Assembly: GCF_014083945.1 (NCBI RefSeq)
Contig: NZ_CP046444.1
Span: 1,178,001 to 1,242,000, forward strand
DNA: 64,000 bases
Source of the DNA: Granulicella sp. 5B5
Lineage (GTDB): Bacteria > Acidobacteriota > Terriglobia > Terriglobales > Acidobacteriaceae
Direction: 5' to 3'
The position numbers and the translations under genes were made by a program. The stretch's first letter is position 1. Each line of letters opens with the position of its first letter. The notes under the pieces were generated by a model that was given only the letters and a program-made list of their open reading frames with translations, had not been told where the DNA came from and did not search any database. Of this stretch, positions 8,517 to 23,206 are shown piece after piece.

Positions 8517-9524
8517 ATGGCTGCAACAGTGCGTATGCGCGACGTCGCCAGGCTCGCTGGCGTCAGCACCATGACCGTCTCGCGCGTGCTCAACGACACC
8601 CCCAACGTCACCGACGCCATGCGCAAGCGCGTCAACGACGCCATCGCCGAGCTTCGCTACCAGCCCAACGAGGTCGCGCGTTCCCTCCGCGCCCGCCGCT
8701 CCCGCCAGATCGGCATCCTCGTCCCCTATCTCTCCGACCCCTTCTTCGCCATCTGCGCGAATGCCATCAGCACCGCTGCCCGTCAGCGTTCCTACTCCGT
8801 CGTCCTCTCCACCTCCAACGAAGACCTGCAGACCGAGCGCGACGAAGTCAGCCGCATGTTAGGCCGTAACGTCGAAGGCCTCATCATCATCCCTGCACAA
8901 CCCACATCCGGCAGGTCACCGCTCCTCGCGCCCGAGTTCAAGGACCTTCCCATCGTCACCCTCGACCGCCCCATCGCCGGCGCTAAGTTCGACAGCCTCC
9001 TCGTCGAAAACGAACGCGGCGCCTGCATCGGCACCGAACACCTCATCAAGCTCGGCCACAAACGTATCGCCTACATCGGTCTCTCCGACGACCTCTACAC
9101 CATGAAGATGCGTCACAAGGGCTACACCGCCGCGATGGCCGCCTCCCGCCTGCGTCCCGAGCCCATCCACGTCACACGCAACCTTCCAGATACTCTCATC
9201 GCCATCAAGAAACTCCTCGCCTCACGCAGACCGCCCACCGCGCTCTTCTGCGCCAACAACCTCACCACGCGCCACGTGCTGCACAGCCTGCAGTCGATGT
9301 GCATCCATCCCCCATCACCCATCGCGCTCGTCGGCTTCGACGACTTCGAGACCGCCGACCTCATCACTCCCGGCATCACCGTCGTCCGCCAGCCCGAAGA
9401 GCTCCTCGGCCGCACCGCAGCCGAAGTCCTCTTCACGCGCCTCAACGAAACACGCCCCAAGCCAGCCAAAGTCACCACACTCCCCGTCGAGCTCATCATC
9501 CGCGGCTCCTGCGGAGCCGCCTGA
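8517..9524 (+). CDS. LacI-family transcriptional regulator
   Basis: DNA-binding regulator of 335 residues. The N-terminal helix-turn-helix is RMRDVARLAGVSTMTVSRVL with a hinge helix LRYQPNEVARSLRARRS. The rest is a periplasmic-binding-protein-like sensor core (QIGILVPYLSDPFFAICANA ... IALVGFDDFE). A good ribosome binding site (GAAGGAGAACGATTC) precedes the ATG. It lies just after the sialate O-acetylesterase, so control of sugar-ester utilisation is a reasonable inference; the effector is unknown. An inverted pair CAACGC/GCGTTG in the short gap upstream could be an operator or a hairpin. Confidence 0.92.
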   Translation: MAATVRMRDVARLAGVSTMTVSRVLNDTPNVTDAMRKRVNDAIAELRYQPNEVARSLRARRSRQIGILVPYLSDPFFAICANAISTAARQRSYSVVLSTSNEDLQTERDEVSRMLGRNVEGLIIIPAQPTSGRSPLLAPEFKDLPIVTLDRPIAGAKFDSLLVENERGACIGTEHLIKLGHKRIAYIGLSDDLYTMKMRHKGYTAAMAASRLRPEPIHVTRNLPDTLIAIKKLLASRRPPTALFCANNLTTRHVLHSLQSMCIHPPSPIALVGFDDFETADLITPGITVVRQPEELLGRTAAEVLFTRLNETRPKPAKVTTLPVELIIRGSCGAA

Positions 9525-9995
9525 AAGAACGCCTCACGACCTTCCACAGAACGCCCCAGTTTTGCACTTGCCCGCACAGGTTGGCGAAGCCTAATGTCCC
9601 TTCATCGGTTGAGCGAGCAGTGAGTCGGATTTGAATCACTGGCACCGCCGAAGGGATGAGCGACAGGCGAAAGCCGGAAGCCGCCCTTTGGTATCGCTGG
9701 AGAAACAGGGAAGACAACGGACGGAAGTTGACCGCAGGCAAAGCCGAAGAAGCTGACCCAAAGGCGCAAGCTGGAGGGCAGCCCGGAGGCAAATCGGAGG
9801 CCCCGCCGCAAGACGCGAGTCGAGCGGTGATCCAAAGAGAATCCGCAAACGAAGCTCCTTCGGTGCGCACCGGAGAGCGACCCAACGGAAGAGCCAATAA
9901 TGCCCAACAGCCAACCATCACAGCGACCTTAGCCATAAACGATAGCCGCCAGAGACTCAGGTCCCTGGCGGCTTCGTACTTTGCGGCACTCTCGG
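9525..9995. other. Unassigned 471-base stretch with structured left part
   Basis: No recognised gene. At 9597-9656 there are nested inverted repeats: outer TCCCTTC/GAAGGGA and inner CAGTGA/TCACTG. The segment 9657-9945 is strongly purine-rich on the plus strand and open in several frames, which gives overlapping low-complexity ORFs without known motifs. The ORF beginning at 9656 is highly charged (YRWRNREDNGRK...) and cannot be confirmed as coding. A hairpin AGCCGCCAG/CTGGCGGCT at about 9949-9979 precedes the RDD gene end. Confidence 0.5.
9597..9656. other. Nested hairpin element, possible ncRNA or repeat
   Basis: Outer arms TCCCTTC (9597-9603) and GAAGGGA (9650-9656) enclose inner arms CAGTGA (9618-9623) and TCACTG (9636-9641). 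The CCCTTCATCG start resembles the border of the repeat at 22857, so this may be a decayed family-A relative. Confidence 0.4.
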
Positions 9996-10661
9996 CTAAA
10001 TCGTATCCGGCGGCGGATTCAACGCACCATCAGGAATCAGCGGATGCGAAAGCCTGTGCTGCAGCGCCTGGTAACTGCGCTCCGTCACCACAATCGTCTC
10101 TGCCAGCCGGTCCTGCGCGCACCTCCGGTATGGGTGGATAAAGAACTGCACGAACCCGAATCCACCCTCCAGCGCTGCCGCGCCATACCCCAGCGCCCGC
10201 TCCACGCAATGCCAGAAGCTCAGGTGTCGATGCATCACCGAGACAACGCGGATCTTCGTCAGCCGCTTGCCCGGTGTCCTGCCCTTTCCGTGCCACAGCA
10301 AAATGCCGAAGTAGAGAATCGGAATGGCAACATCGTTCACAATCTTTAGCAGCTCGTTATGCTCGAGCTTCTCCAGTTCGACATTGTCCTTGCTACCGCT
10401 CGCGTCCTCACCGATCTTGAAGTTAAAGTTCTTGCTGTTGCCCTGACGATGCAGCAGCTCCGTCACGCCCGGCACAGGCTTCCCACGCAGATGCAGCACT
10501 TCGAGATAGCCCATTCCAAACAGCGTCGCAAGCACGCTAAACAGAATCGTCAGCACGATCGAGTCGACGCCAAACGCAATCGCCCGCTGCCAGAACCCGG
10601 CCAGCTCAATGCCATCCAGCTCCTGCAGCCACTCCGTCTCTCGAGCAGAAAAGGTTCGCAT
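9996..10661 (-). CDS. RDD family membrane protein
   Basis: Predicted inner-membrane protein of 221 residues. It shows the family signature: an Arg and Asp in the first membrane segment (ELAGFWQRAIAFGVDSIVLTI), a second hydrophobic segment (VAIPILYFGILLW), the cytoplasmic GRTPGKRLTKIRVV motif, and a late Asp in AQDRLAETIVV. RDD proteins are mostly of unknown function; some act as ion exchangers. An insertion of about 50 polar residues between the first two helices (RQGNSKNFNFKIGEDASGS...) is longer than usual. It lies downstream of rpoC on the same strand, separated by a strong hairpin. Confidence 0.85.
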   Translation of the reverse strand: MRTFSARETEWLQELDGIELAGFWQRAIAFGVDSIVLTILFSVLATLFGMGYLEVLHLRGKPVPGVTELLHRQGNSKNFNFKIGEDASGSKDNVELEKLEHNELLKIVNDVAIPILYFGILLWHGKGRTPGKRLTKIRVVSVMHRHLSFWHCVERALGYGAAALEGGFGFVQFFIHPYRRCAQDRLAETIVVTERSYQALQHRLSHPLIPDGALNPPPDTI

Positions 10662-10675
10662 GGCAAAAGTGTAAC

Positions 10676-10723
10676 GGCAAACAGCAAGGGCAGACTCTTT
10701 CGAGTCTGCCCTTGCTGTTTGCC
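10676..10723 (-). terminator. Terminator-like hairpin after rpoC
   Basis: A perfect 22-base-pair stem, GGCAAACAGCAAGGGCAGAC plus TC, with a TTTC loop, lies between rpoC and the RDD gene. It probably ends the rpoBC transcript. No clean U-tract follows on the minus strand, so read-through or RNA-stability roles are possible. Confidence 0.8.
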
Positions 10724-10758
10724 TTTGTGCGAAGCGCGTGTGGCCGTGCGCCCAGCAC

Positions 10759-13700
10759 TTACTCGGCGGCCATCTCTTCCTGCTCGCCTTCCATGCGCAT
10801 CTGTTCCAGTTCGCGCTCTTCGGCTTCGATCGCCGCAGTGACCTCCTGCTGCACCTGCGCTGCCGCCTCTTCCAGCTCTGGAGAGAGCTGAACGTTGCGG
10901 TAGTACTCCATGCCGGTACCGGCAGGGATCAGGCGACCCACGATCACGTTCTCCTTCAGACCGCGCAGCGTATCCACCGAGCCGTTGATGGAAGCCTCGG
11001 TCAGCACACGCGTCGTCTCCTGGAAGCTCGCCGCCGAGATGAAGCTGTCGGTCGACAGGGACGCCTTCGTGATGCCCAGCAGCAGCGGACGTCCGATGGC
11101 CGGACGGCCACCTTCGATCAGCACGCGCTGGTTCTCTGCGTTGAAACGGAAGCGGTCGATCTGCTGCTCGAGCAGGAAGCTCGTATCGCCGACCTCTTCC
11201 ACCTTCACCCAACGCAGCATCTGCCGAACGATCGTCTCGATGTGCTTGTCCGAGATCGACACGCCCTGCAGCCGGTAGACTTCCTGGATCTCGTTCACCA
11301 GGTACATCTGCAGCTCGCGCTCGCCCAGCACCTCAAGGATGTCGTGAGGATTACGCGGTCCATCGATCAGTGCATCGCCGGCGCGCAGACGCTCGCCTTC
11401 CTGCACGTTGATGTACACACCGCGAGGCACGCTGTACTCCTCTTCCTGCCCGTTGTCCGCGGTCACGTACACCTTGCGCTGGCCCTTGCTGACATCGCCA
11501 AAGCGAACCACACCGTCGATCTTCGAGATGATCGCCGGATCACGCGGCTTGCGTGCCTCGAACAGCTCAACCACGCGCGGCAGACCGCCCGTGATGTCCT
11601 TGGTGCGGGTCGTCTCGCGCGGGATCTTCGCCAGCACATCGCCCGGCGTGACCTCGTCGCCATCCTGCACCATCAGGTGAGCACGCGAAGGCATCAGGTA
11701 CCGCTTGTTGCCCTTCGCACTCTTGATGATGATCGTCGGCTGACGCTTCTCATCCGAGGAGTCGGCGACGACAAGGCGCGAAAGCCCGGTCACTTCGTCG
11801 ATCTCTTCGTTCAGCGTCAGACCTTCCTGCAGGTCCTTGAACTGCACCGTACCGGCGATCTCCGTCAGGATCGAGAACGTGTACGGGTCCCACTCGCCGA
11901 TCACATCGCCGAGCTTCACCGCCTGTCCGTCCTCCACCTTCAGCTTCGCGCCGTACACGATCGAGTAGCGCTCCTTCTCACGGCCCTTCGCATCGATGAT
12001 CGCGATTGAACCATTACGGTTGAAGGCCACGAGTCCGCCTTCCTTCGAGCGAACGGTCACAAGGTTGATGAACACCACCTTGCCATCGTTCTTCGCCTCA
12101 AGGTGCGAGGACTCAGCCGCACGCGACGCTGTACCACCCACGTGGAACGTACGCATCGTCAGCTGCGTGCCCGGCTCGCCGATCGACTGCGCCGCGATCA
12201 CACCCACGGCCTCGCCCATCTCGACCATCTTGCCCGAGCCCAGGTTGCGGCCGTAGCAAAGGATGCAGCATCCGCGCTTCGACTCGCAGGTCAGCACCGA
12301 GCGGATCTTCACCTTCTCGATACCGGCAGCCTGCACCGCGCTTGCCTTCTCCTCGTCGATCTCTTCGTTCACATCGACGATGACCTTGCCCTCGAAGTCC
12401 TTCAGCTTTTCGAGCGACACGCGGCCGATGATGCGGTCACGCAGCGGCTCGATCGTCTCGCCGGCCTCGATGATCGGCATCACATAGATGCCTTCCACCG
12501 TGCCGCAATCCAGCTCCGAGATGATCACGTCCTGCGCTACGTCGACCAGGCGGCGAGTCAGGTAGCCCGAGTCCGCCGTCTTCAGCGCCGTATCCGCAAG
12601 CCCCTTACGAGCGCCGTGCGTCGAGATGAAGTACTGCAGAACGGTGAGGCCTTCACGGAAGTTCGCCGTGATCGGCGTCTCGATGATCTCGCCCGAAGGC
12701 TTGGCCATCAGTCCGCGCATACCGCTCAGCTGACGAATCTGCTGCTTCGAACCACGCGCACCGGAGTCGGCCATGATGTAGATCGGGTTCATGGTCCCTT
12801 CCTTGTCCGCGCGCTTCATGTTGTTGAACATGTCGTCGGCCACGCGCTCGGTCACACCGGACCACATCTGCGTCACCTTGTTCGACCGCTCCAGGTTCGT
12901 GATCGAGCCATCCAGGTACTGCTGCTGCATCGCAATGACCTGCTTCTCAGCCTCATGCACCACGGTGTACTTCGAATCGGGAATGACCATGTCATCCAGG
13001 CCAACCGAGAGTCCCGAACGCGTCGCGTACTGGAAGCCCAGTTCCTTGATCTTGTCCAGCGCATGCACCGTCACCTCGAGCCCGAGGTTCAGGTACAGGT
13101 AGTTGATCAGCTGTCCGATGCCCTTCTTCTTCATTAGGCCGTTCACATACGGCATGCCCTCGGGCAGCGAATCGTTCAAAATCGCGCGGCCCACGGTCGT
13201 GCTGATGAACTGCTTGTTGAACTCGACAGCCTCCGTGTGCAGGATGTCCTGATCGTCATACGCAACGGTCATGTCGAGCACGGGGCCGGTGTAGCGCAGA
13301 CGGATCGGCGTCAGCGTCTCCACCTGCTTGGCCTCGAGCGCCATCAGCACTTCATCGATGTTGGCGAATGTGCGGCCTTCGCCCTTCGCCGCAACCTTTG
13401 CCTTGGTCAGGTAGTACAGACCCAGCACGAGATCCTGCGTCGGCACCGTGATCGGGTTGCCGCTCGCCGGCGAGAGGATGTTGTGCGATGCCAGCATCAG
13501 CACCGAAGCCTCGATCTGCGCCTCGGGGCTCAGCGGAATGTGTACCGCCATCTGGTCACCGTCGAAGTCGGCGTTGAACGCCGTGCAGACGAGCGGGTGA
13601 ATCTTGATGGCCTTGCCTTCCACAAGCACCGGCTCAAACGCCTGGATACCCAGACGATGCAGCGTCGGCGCGCGGTTCAGCAGCACAGGATGGTCCTTGA

Positions 13701-14949
13701 TGACCTCTTCAAGAATGTCCCAGACGATCGACTCCTGCTGCTCCACCATCTCCTTGGCCTGCTTGATGGTCGTGCAGTGGCCCGTCTGCTCCAGGCGGTG
13801 ATAGATAAACGGCTTGAACAACTCGAGCGCCATCTTCTTCGGCAGGCCGCACTGGTGCAGCTTCAGTTCAGGACCAACCACGATCACCGAACGTCCCGAG
13901 TAGTCCACGCGCTTGCCGAGCAGGTTCTGACGGAACCGGCCCTGCTTGCCCTTCAGCGTATCCGAGAGCGACTTCAGCGGACGGTTGTTCGCACCGCGCA
14001 GCACGCGGCCGCGGCGGCCGTTATCGAACAGCGCGTCCACAGCCTCCTGCAGCATGCGCTTTTCGTTGCGCACAATGACCTCAGGAGCATGAAGATCCAT
14101 GAGCTTCTTGAGGCGGTTATTGCGGTTGATCACGCGGCGATACAGATCGTTCAGATCGGACGTCGCGAAGCGGCCACCATCCAGCGGCACCAGCGGGCGC
14201 AGCTCAGGTGGGATCACCGGGATCACATCCAGGATCATCCACTGCGGCTTATTGTCCGAGCGCTTGAACGCCTCAACAACCTTCAGCCGCTTGGCATACT
14301 TCAGCTTCTTCTGCAGCGAGGTCTCGGTCTTCATGCGCTCGCGCAGCTCGATGGAAAGCTCCTGCACCTCAACGCGCTTCAACAGCTCCTTGATGGCCTC
14401 AGCGCCCATCATCGCCTTGAAGCCCGAAGGCCGGTACTGCTGGTCGAGCTCGCGGAAGCGGTTCTCGTCCTTGATCACCTCGCGCTCCTTCACAGGCGCG
14501 TCGCCGGGATCGACCACAACGTAGCTCTCGAAGTACAGCACAGCCTCGAGCTCGCGCAGCGAGATGTCCAGCAGGTGGCCGATACGCGAAGGCAGGCCCT
14601 TGAAGAACCATACGTGCGAGCACGGCGAAGCCAGCTCGATATGACCGAGCCGCTCACGGCGAACCTTGCTCAACGTCACTTCAACGCCGCACTTGTCGCA
14701 GATCACGCCACGGTGCTTCATGCGCTTGTACTTGCCGCACAGGCACTCCCAGTCGGTGATCGGTCCAAAGATCCGCGCGCAGAAAAGGCCGTCACGCTCA
14801 GGCTTGAACGTACGGTAGTTGATGGTCTCCGGCTTGGTGACCTCGCCATGCGACCACGAGCGGATCTTCTCGGGGCTGGCCAGTTGAATCTTGATGGAAT
14901 CGAAGTCCGTGATCGGACCGGTTGCTTCAAAGGGGCTTGAACGGAACAT
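10759..14949 (-). CDS. rpoC: RNA polymerase beta' subunit
   Basis: Large catalytic subunit of RNA polymerase, 1396 residues from the chosen start. The N-terminal zinc site is [20 protein letters not shown], the active-site metal loop is [12 protein letters not shown], and the second zinc site is [15 protein letters not shown]. The C-terminus ends in an acidic Glu/Met-rich tail. Start 14949 ([20 protein letters not shown]) is preferred because GGAGAG lies about ten bases upstream and it matches the usual start of the protein; the frame stays open to 15018. It follows rpoB after 228 bases, a longer gap than in many bacteria, with no obvious second promoter. Confidence 0.98.
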   Translation of the reverse strand: MFRSSPFEATGPITDFDSIKIQLASPEKIRSWSHGEVTKPETINYRTFKPERDGLFCARIFGPITDWECLCGKYKRMKHRGVICDKCGVEVTLSKVRRERLGHIELASPCSHVWFFKGLPSRIGHLLDISLRELEAVLYFESYVVVDPGDAPVKEREVIKDENRFRELDQQYRPSGFKAMMGAEAIKELLKRVEVQELSIELRERMKTETSLQKKLKYAKRLKVVEAFKRSDNKPQWMILDVIPVIPPELRPLVPLDGGRFATSDLNDLYRRVINRNNRLKKLMDLHAPEVIVRNEKRMLQEAVDALFDNGRRGRVLRGANNRPLKSLSDTLKGKQGRFRQNLLGKRVDYSGRSVIVVGPELKLHQCGLPKKMALELFKPFIYHRLEQTGHCTTIKQAKEMVEQQESIVWDILEEVIKDHPVLLNRAPTLHRLGIQAFEPVLVEGKAIKIHPLVCTAFNADFDGDQMAVHIPLSPEAQIEASVLMLASHNILSPASGNPITVPTQDLVLGLYYLTKAKVAAKGEGRTFANIDEVLMALEAKQVETLTPIRLRYTGPVLDMTVAYDDQDILHTEAVEFNKQFISTTVGRAILNDSLPEGMPYVNGLMKKKGIGQLINYLYLNLGLEVTVHALDKIKELGFQYATRSGLSVGLDDMVIPDSKYTVVHEAEKQVIAMQQQYLDGSITNLERSNKVTQMWSGVTERVADDMFNNMKRADKEGTMNPIYIMADSGARGSKQQIRQLSGMRGLMAKPSGEIIETPITANFREGLTVLQYFISTHGARKGLADTALKTADSGYLTRRLVDVAQDVIISELDCGTVEGIYVMPIIEAGETIEPLRDRIIGRVSLEKLKDFEGKVIVDVNEEIDEEKASAVQAAGIEKVKIRSVLTCESKRGCCILCYGRNLGSGKMVEMGEAVGVIAAQSIGEPGTQLTMRTFHVGGTASRAAESSHLEAKNDGKVVFINLVTVRSKEGGLVAFNRNGSIAIIDAKGREKERYSIVYGAKLKVEDGQAVKLGDVIGEWDPYTFSILTEIAGTVQFKDLQEGLTLNEEIDEVTGLSRLVVADSSDEKRQPTIIIKSAKGNKRYLMPSRAHLMVQDGDEVTPGDVLAKIPRETTRTKDITGGLPRVVELFEARKPRDPAIISKIDGVVRFGDVSKGQRKVYVTADNGQEEEYSVPRGVYINVQEGERLRAGDALIDGPRNPHDILEVLGERELQMYLVNEIQEVYRLQGVSISDKHIETIVRQMLRWVKVEEVGDTSFLLEQQIDRFRFNAENQRVLIEGGRPAIGRPLLLGITKASLSTDSFISAASFQETTRVLTEASINGSVDTLRGLKENVIVGRLIPAGTGMEYYRNVQLSPELEEAAAQVQQEVTAAIEAEERELEQMRMEGEQEEMAAE

Positions 14950-15177
14950 GGTTTTTGTCTCTCCGTTTGCAGTGCCTAGCTCGATGCCAACTTTTTGCTT
15001 CGCCCTGTCGCTACTCAAAGGGCCTGTTGCGAGCTTCGCTGCTGTTTTCTTGGTGCTCTTCTTTCGGACTTCCCTGCGCTCGTCTGCAGGTCATCCGTCA
15101 ATCTCTTCTCTTCGCCTGTCCGCCGCCGGCCCTTGCCATTACTCAAGCTCAGGACCGGCTGCGAACTAACGCATTAC

Positions 15178-19671
<4,494 letters not shown>

Positions 19672-20506
19672 GCTCTCTCCTTGCCGGTCGTGGGTTAGGC
19701 GCCGGCCGCTTGGTTCGAGGGCCCGGCAACTTTCGCCGCCGGGGAGAAGGTCCCCGCAGTTTACGGGGCCCTCTCATTGGACTGATGTGTGCGCCTGTTC
19801 CGGCTGCATCTCTCCTCGCAGAGATACAACCTGAAGCGCTTGATACTTCAACCCCAGCGAAGCATTCTGCGGGGTAAAAACGGGTCGAAACCTTTTCTTC
19901 ACCGCGGCCATCCAGCGGACTGGAATTGCACAAGGCCCCAGCTGCTACAAATTGAAAAGCCGCTACAACATCTAAACGACGTTCAAAAACGAACGTCCCA
20001 CGCGCCCCGGCTCGCACTTCTGCGGGGCTGTGGGAAAATCTTCTGGCCTACGGTTGCGCCTTGCTGGCAAAGACGACGAAAGCGCCCTGCCGGGAGCAAT
20101 GCCCGGAGAGCGCGAATGCGCACTTCAAGTTGGACGTCAAACAGAAACTGTGGATAGTCGCCGCCCTTTAGGTACCCGGCCAAGGCCCTAAGAGTTTGCC
20201 GCTTGTCGCACGTTTCACCTTGCGGGCCCGCCGCTCGAACCGCAAGATGGCCGGCTCCATAACCTGCTTCGCATTGCCAGGATGAACCGGATTACTACAC
20301 CTGATACGTACTTGAATCGTGTTCGCAGCTCAAAAGCTGCTCAAGATTTTGGAGTGCCGCCTGGCCTTTGTGCCCTTTAGCTTTGAACTTCAAAGCTGCT
20401 TCCACTGCGCGTCAAGGCAGAGGCGGATATCCCCACTCAAGAGGATACCGCACTCTGCCTTCCTGCGCAACTGGATAGCACACCGGGTGTACCAGCCAGT
20501 ACGGAA
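19672..20506. other. Long rplL-rpoB spacer with processing-type hairpins
   Basis: No gene is seen. In E. coli the equivalent spacer holds an attenuator and an RNase III site. Here a stem of about 19 pairs with small bulges lies at 20414-20461 (arms AAGGCAGAG and CTCTGCCTT outermost), and a perfect GCAGCT-CAAA-AGCTGC hairpin lies at 20325-20340. Confidence 0.6.
20414..20461 (-). promoter_or_regulatory. rplL-rpoB spacer hairpin (RNase III-like or attenuator)
   Basis: The outer arms AAGGCAGAG/CTCTGCCTT pair perfectly, and the inner GCGGATATCC/GGATACCGCA pair with a bulge. On the minus strand no T-tract follows, which favours an RNA-processing site over a terminator. Confidence 0.5.
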
Positions 20507-20881
20507 CTACTTGATCTCGACCGTCGCGATGCCGTCGAACTTCTTGGCGATTGCCGCCGCGTCGTCCTTCGAGATGTTCTCCTTCAAGGGCTTGGGAGCG
20601 CCGTCGACCAGGTCCTTGGCTTCCTTCAGCCCAAGAGCGGTGACTTCGCGTACTGCCTTGATGGTGTTGATCTTGTTCGCGCCGGCATCCTTCAGGATGA
20701 CCGTGAACTCGGTCTTCTCTTCCGCTGCCGGGGCAGCCGCGCCGCCGCCAGCCGCAGGGGCCGCAGCCACAGCCGCAGCCGCAGAAACGCCGAGGCGCTC
20801 CTCAAGCTTCTTCACCAACTCCGACGCCTCGAGCAGGCTGAGGCTAACGATCTGATCTTCCAACTGCTGCAAATCCGCCAT
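20507..20881 (-). CDS. rplL: 50S ribosomal protein L7/L12
   Basis: Acidic stalk protein of 124 residues that recruits translation factors. The N-terminal dimerisation helix ([26 protein letters not shown]) is followed by an Ala/Gly/Pro hinge and the globular domain [20 protein letters not shown] ... [18 protein letters not shown]. Start 20881 ([10 protein letters not shown]) is chosen for the GGAGA six bases upstream; the frame continues four codons further up. It follows rplJ after about 140 bases. Confidence 0.98.
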   Translation of the reverse strand: MADLQQLEDQIVSLSLLEASELVKKLEERLGVSAAAAVAAAPAAGGGAAAPAAEEKTEFTVILKDAGANKINTIKAVREVTALGLKEAKDLVDGAPKPLKENISKDDAAAIAKKFDGIATVEIK

Positions 20882-21023
20882 GATGTTCTCCATTGATTAC
20901 TACAAAATTTGATACTGCCGATTCATACTCCCAAAGCCATCTTCCGCCTCAGGTTGCCGCAGCCTCTTCGAGTTTCCGTTGCGCCCAGACTGCGCACTCG
21001 AAAAGATCCGCGACGAAACTTGG

Positions 21024-21731
21024 TTAGCCTTCCGCCGGCTCGGTGTTCGCCGCTTCGCCAGCCTGCGATGCCGTGCCGTTCTCCGGCTGTGCCGCACCGG
21101 AAGGCTGCTCGCCGGCCGCCGACTCCTCGACATGCGCTGCCGCCTCTTCGGCTGCAGGCGTCTCCGCCGCAGGGGCCTCCTCGGTCTTCGCAGCCGGAGC
21201 CGCTCCGCCGAACTTGCCCTGCTCCGCCGCCATGTTCACCACGACAGCCAGGTTCCGGCCCGTCGCGTTGATCACCGTCGCCAGACGCTGTGCCGGCGAC
21301 TGAATCAGGAACAGCAGCTTCGAGAACAGCTCTTCCTTGCCCGGCAGCTTCGCCAGCGAGTCGATCTCCGACACGTTGATCACCTTGCCGTCAACGATGC
21401 CCAGCTTGAAGGTGAACTCCGCGTTGTCCTTCACCCAGGTGCTCAGCGCCTTCGCCAGCGCCACCGGGTCGCCCGAGGTGTACGCCACCGAGCTCACGCC
21501 CTTCAGGCCCTTCAGCGCCGCCTCAACCTTGGTGCCTTCAGCCGACTTCGCAGCCAGCTTGTTCTTCACCACGTGATAGCTGCCACCCGCCTCGCGGACG
21601 ACCTTGCGCAGCTCAAAATCCTTCGACGCCGTCAATCCCTTGAAGCTGCCGATAATGGCCGAAGTCGAGCTCTCGAGCTCCTTCGCCAGCATCGCTACCT
21701 TTTCGTTCTTCTTCGCCTTGGTCAATGCCAT
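21024..21731 (-). CDS. rplJ: 50S ribosomal protein L10 with long acidic tail
   Basis: Stalk base protein of 235 residues that anchors L7/L12 dimers. The N-terminal RNA-binding domain (ALTKAKKNEKVAMLAKELES ... GSFKGLTASKDFELRKVVRE) and the central domain are normal. From about residue 175 there is a 60-residue Ala/Glu/Pro-rich tail (EEAPAAETPAAEEAAAHVEE...) beyond the usual L12-binding helix, making the protein longer than the typical 165-180. The tail looks disordered. It lies 123 bases after rplA. Confidence 0.97.
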   Translation of the reverse strand: MALTKAKKNEKVAMLAKELESSTSAIIGSFKGLTASKDFELRKVVREAGGSYHVVKNKLAAKSAEGTKVEAALKGLKGVSSVAYTSGDPVALAKALSTWVKDNAEFTFKLGIVDGKVINVSEIDSLAKLPGKEELFSKLLFLIQSPAQRLATVINATGRNLAVVVNMAAEQGKFGGAAPAAKTEEAPAAETPAAEEAAAHVEESAAGEQPSGAAQPENGTASQAGEAANTEPAEG

Positions 21732-21820
21732 GGTAGAAACCTAACCTTCGCTGCTGGCCTGTTTCACTGCCAGCCAAAATCTAAATCTCTTGAAAGCCGT
21801 GCAGGAAATCCGGGGCATCG

Positions 21821-21852
21821 CTACTCCCTACTCCCTGCTCCCTAATCCCTGC
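21821..21852. repeat. Family-D pyrimidine repeat in the rplA-rplJ gap
   Basis: CTACTCCCTACTCCCTGCTC, continuing with CCTAATCCCTGC, ends three bases before the rplA stop codon. It lies in the stretch where an L10 leader would be expected. Confidence 0.7.
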
Positions 21853-21854
21853 TC

Positions 21855-22568
21855 TTACGCCTTCGCGGCAACGTCCGCCACAGCCGCCTCAAGCTCAATG
21901 CCGGGGCCCATCGTCGAGCTCAGGATGATCCGCTTGACGTACTTGCCCTTGGCCGCCGAAGGCTTCGCCTTCACCACAGCCGAGATCACCGTCATCGCGT
22001 TCTGCTCCAGCTTCTCGATCGGGAACGACAGCTTGCCGACCGGAACATGCACCAGCGCCGTCTTGTCCGCGCGGAACTCGACCTTACCGGCCTTGATCTC
22101 AGCGATCGCCGCAGCCACATCCGTGGTCACGGTGCCCGTCTTCGGGTTCGGCATCAGGCCGCGCGGTCCCAGGACCTTGCCCAGCTTACCGACCGAGCGC
22201 ATCATGTCCGGCGTCGCGATCAGGGCATCGAAGCCAGTCCAGTTCTCTTTCTGGATCTTCTCCACCAGCTCTTCGCCGCCGAAGAACTCAGCGCCCGCAG
22301 CCTCAGCCTCGCGCACCTTGTCGCCCGAAGCGATCACAGCCACAACCTTTGACTTGCCACCCAGACCATGGGGCAGCACAACCGTCCCACGCACCATCTG
22401 GTCAGCATGCCGAGTATCCACACCCAGCCGCAGCGTCAGGTCGACGGTCTCGTCGAACTTGGCAAACTTCGCCTTCTGCAGCAGCGGAATCGCCTCGCCA
22501 ATAGCATACGGACGCTGCTCCACAAGGGCGCGCGCCTTCGCAATATTCTTGGAAACTTTCTTTGCCAT
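21855..22568 (-). CDS. rplA: 50S ribosomal protein L1
   Basis: Large-subunit L1-stalk protein of 237 residues and probable translational autoregulator. It begins [20 protein letters not shown] and carries the family signature in [25 protein letters not shown], then [20 protein letters not shown]. The normal upstream partner rplK is not adjacent: it lies about 8.4 kb away at 30970. The region upstream (22569-22952) must therefore supply a separate promoter, which I could not place with confidence. Confidence 0.98.
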   Translation of the reverse strand: MAKKVSKNIAKARALVEQRPYAIGEAIPLLQKAKFAKFDETVDLTLRLGVDTRHADQMVRGTVVLPHGLGGKSKVVAVIASGDKVREAEAAGAEFFGGEELVEKIQKENWTGFDALIATPDMMRSVGKLGKVLGPRGLMPNPKTGTVTTDVAAAIAEIKAGKVEFRADKTALVHVPVGKLSFPIEKLEQNAMTVISAVVKAKPSAAKGKYVKRIILSSTMGPGIELEAAVADVAAKA

Positions 22569-22952
22569 TCTCTACCTCGTCTCCCACCCCTTCTTCTCGC
22601 AGAAGGCCCGGCTCTCGCCTGCCTCCCACGAAGGTCATGCAATCCTCCGCATGGGCGTGGTCTCGACTCGTCTGCATTGGAGTACAGACAACCTACTAAG
22701 TATGCAGGAAACCTAGACGTTTTTCAACCCTCGCGAGCTAAAAACCACCTACGAGAGCGTTTATCGAAGGGGCACGGCTTCAGCCGTGCCGACAGTACAA
22801 CACTTTTGAGTAATTTGGGCTTCAGCCCCTGAGGAGTCGGGCTAACGTGACTCATTAGCCCTTCATCGTTCAGCGGCGCATCCAACCGAATCCGAATCGG
22901 CGAGACGGTCGCGGGCAAAACCAAGGGCATCAAGGTCATGGCGACAGTTTAA
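22569..22952. other. rplA upstream region with a family-A repeat
   Basis: A gap of 384 bases between rplA and the toxin remnant, with no intact gene. It holds the family-A repeat at about 22771-22860 and must contain the rplA promoter now that rplK is distant. Confidence 0.5.
22768..22860. repeat. Family-A palindromic repeat, copy 2
   Basis: Hairpin one is GGCACGGCTTCAGCCGTGCC (22771-22790) and hairpin two is GGGCTTCAGCCC (22817-22828), about 27 bases apart, followed by CGGGCTAACGTGACTCATTA before the toxin remnant. Confidence 0.8.
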
Positions 22953-23204
22953 GCCCAACTCGGTAGGCCGCGCGTCGATACTTTGAGCGATTCGCGCCAC
23001 GCCAACATGAAAGAGCTCCGCTTCGACGCGGACGACGGTGTCTGGCGAATCGCCTTCGCGTTCGACCCTCAGCGGCATGCAATCCTGCTCATCGCCGGCG
23101 ACAAATCTGGTGGCAGCGAAAGACGCTTCTACCGCGAACTCATCCGCAAGGCCGATGAGCGTTTCGACGCTCATCTCCAGCGTCTCAAGAAAAAGGAGGC
23201 ATAA
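22953..23204 (+). pseudogene. Truncated RelE/HigB-type toxin
   Basis: C-terminal two thirds of a type II toxin. The open frame begins after a stop codon at 22950-22952 and reads AQLGRPRVDTLSDSRHANMK, then ELRFDADDGVWRIAFAFDPQ. This matches the conserved core and end of HigB-like mRNA interferases (GRPRVDTL..SRHANMKELR). The usual N-terminal 40 residues (the W..EF.....W helix region) are absent and no ATG precedes the core; a TTG at 22983 is the only plausible start. The N-terminal loss abuts a family-A repeat. It is probably inactive. The antitoxin gene follows two bases downstream. Confidence 0.75.
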
Positions 23205-23206
23205 GC

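Noticed and set aside
9496-9936. Overlapping minus-strand frames of 92-146 residues
   Set aside because: Several frames open at once with repetitive content; the segment is purine-biased and none shows protein features.
10738-14940. Long plus-strand frames across rpoC (423, 344 and 567 residues)
   Set aside because: Arg/His/Leu-rich shadows antisense to rpoC with no motif.
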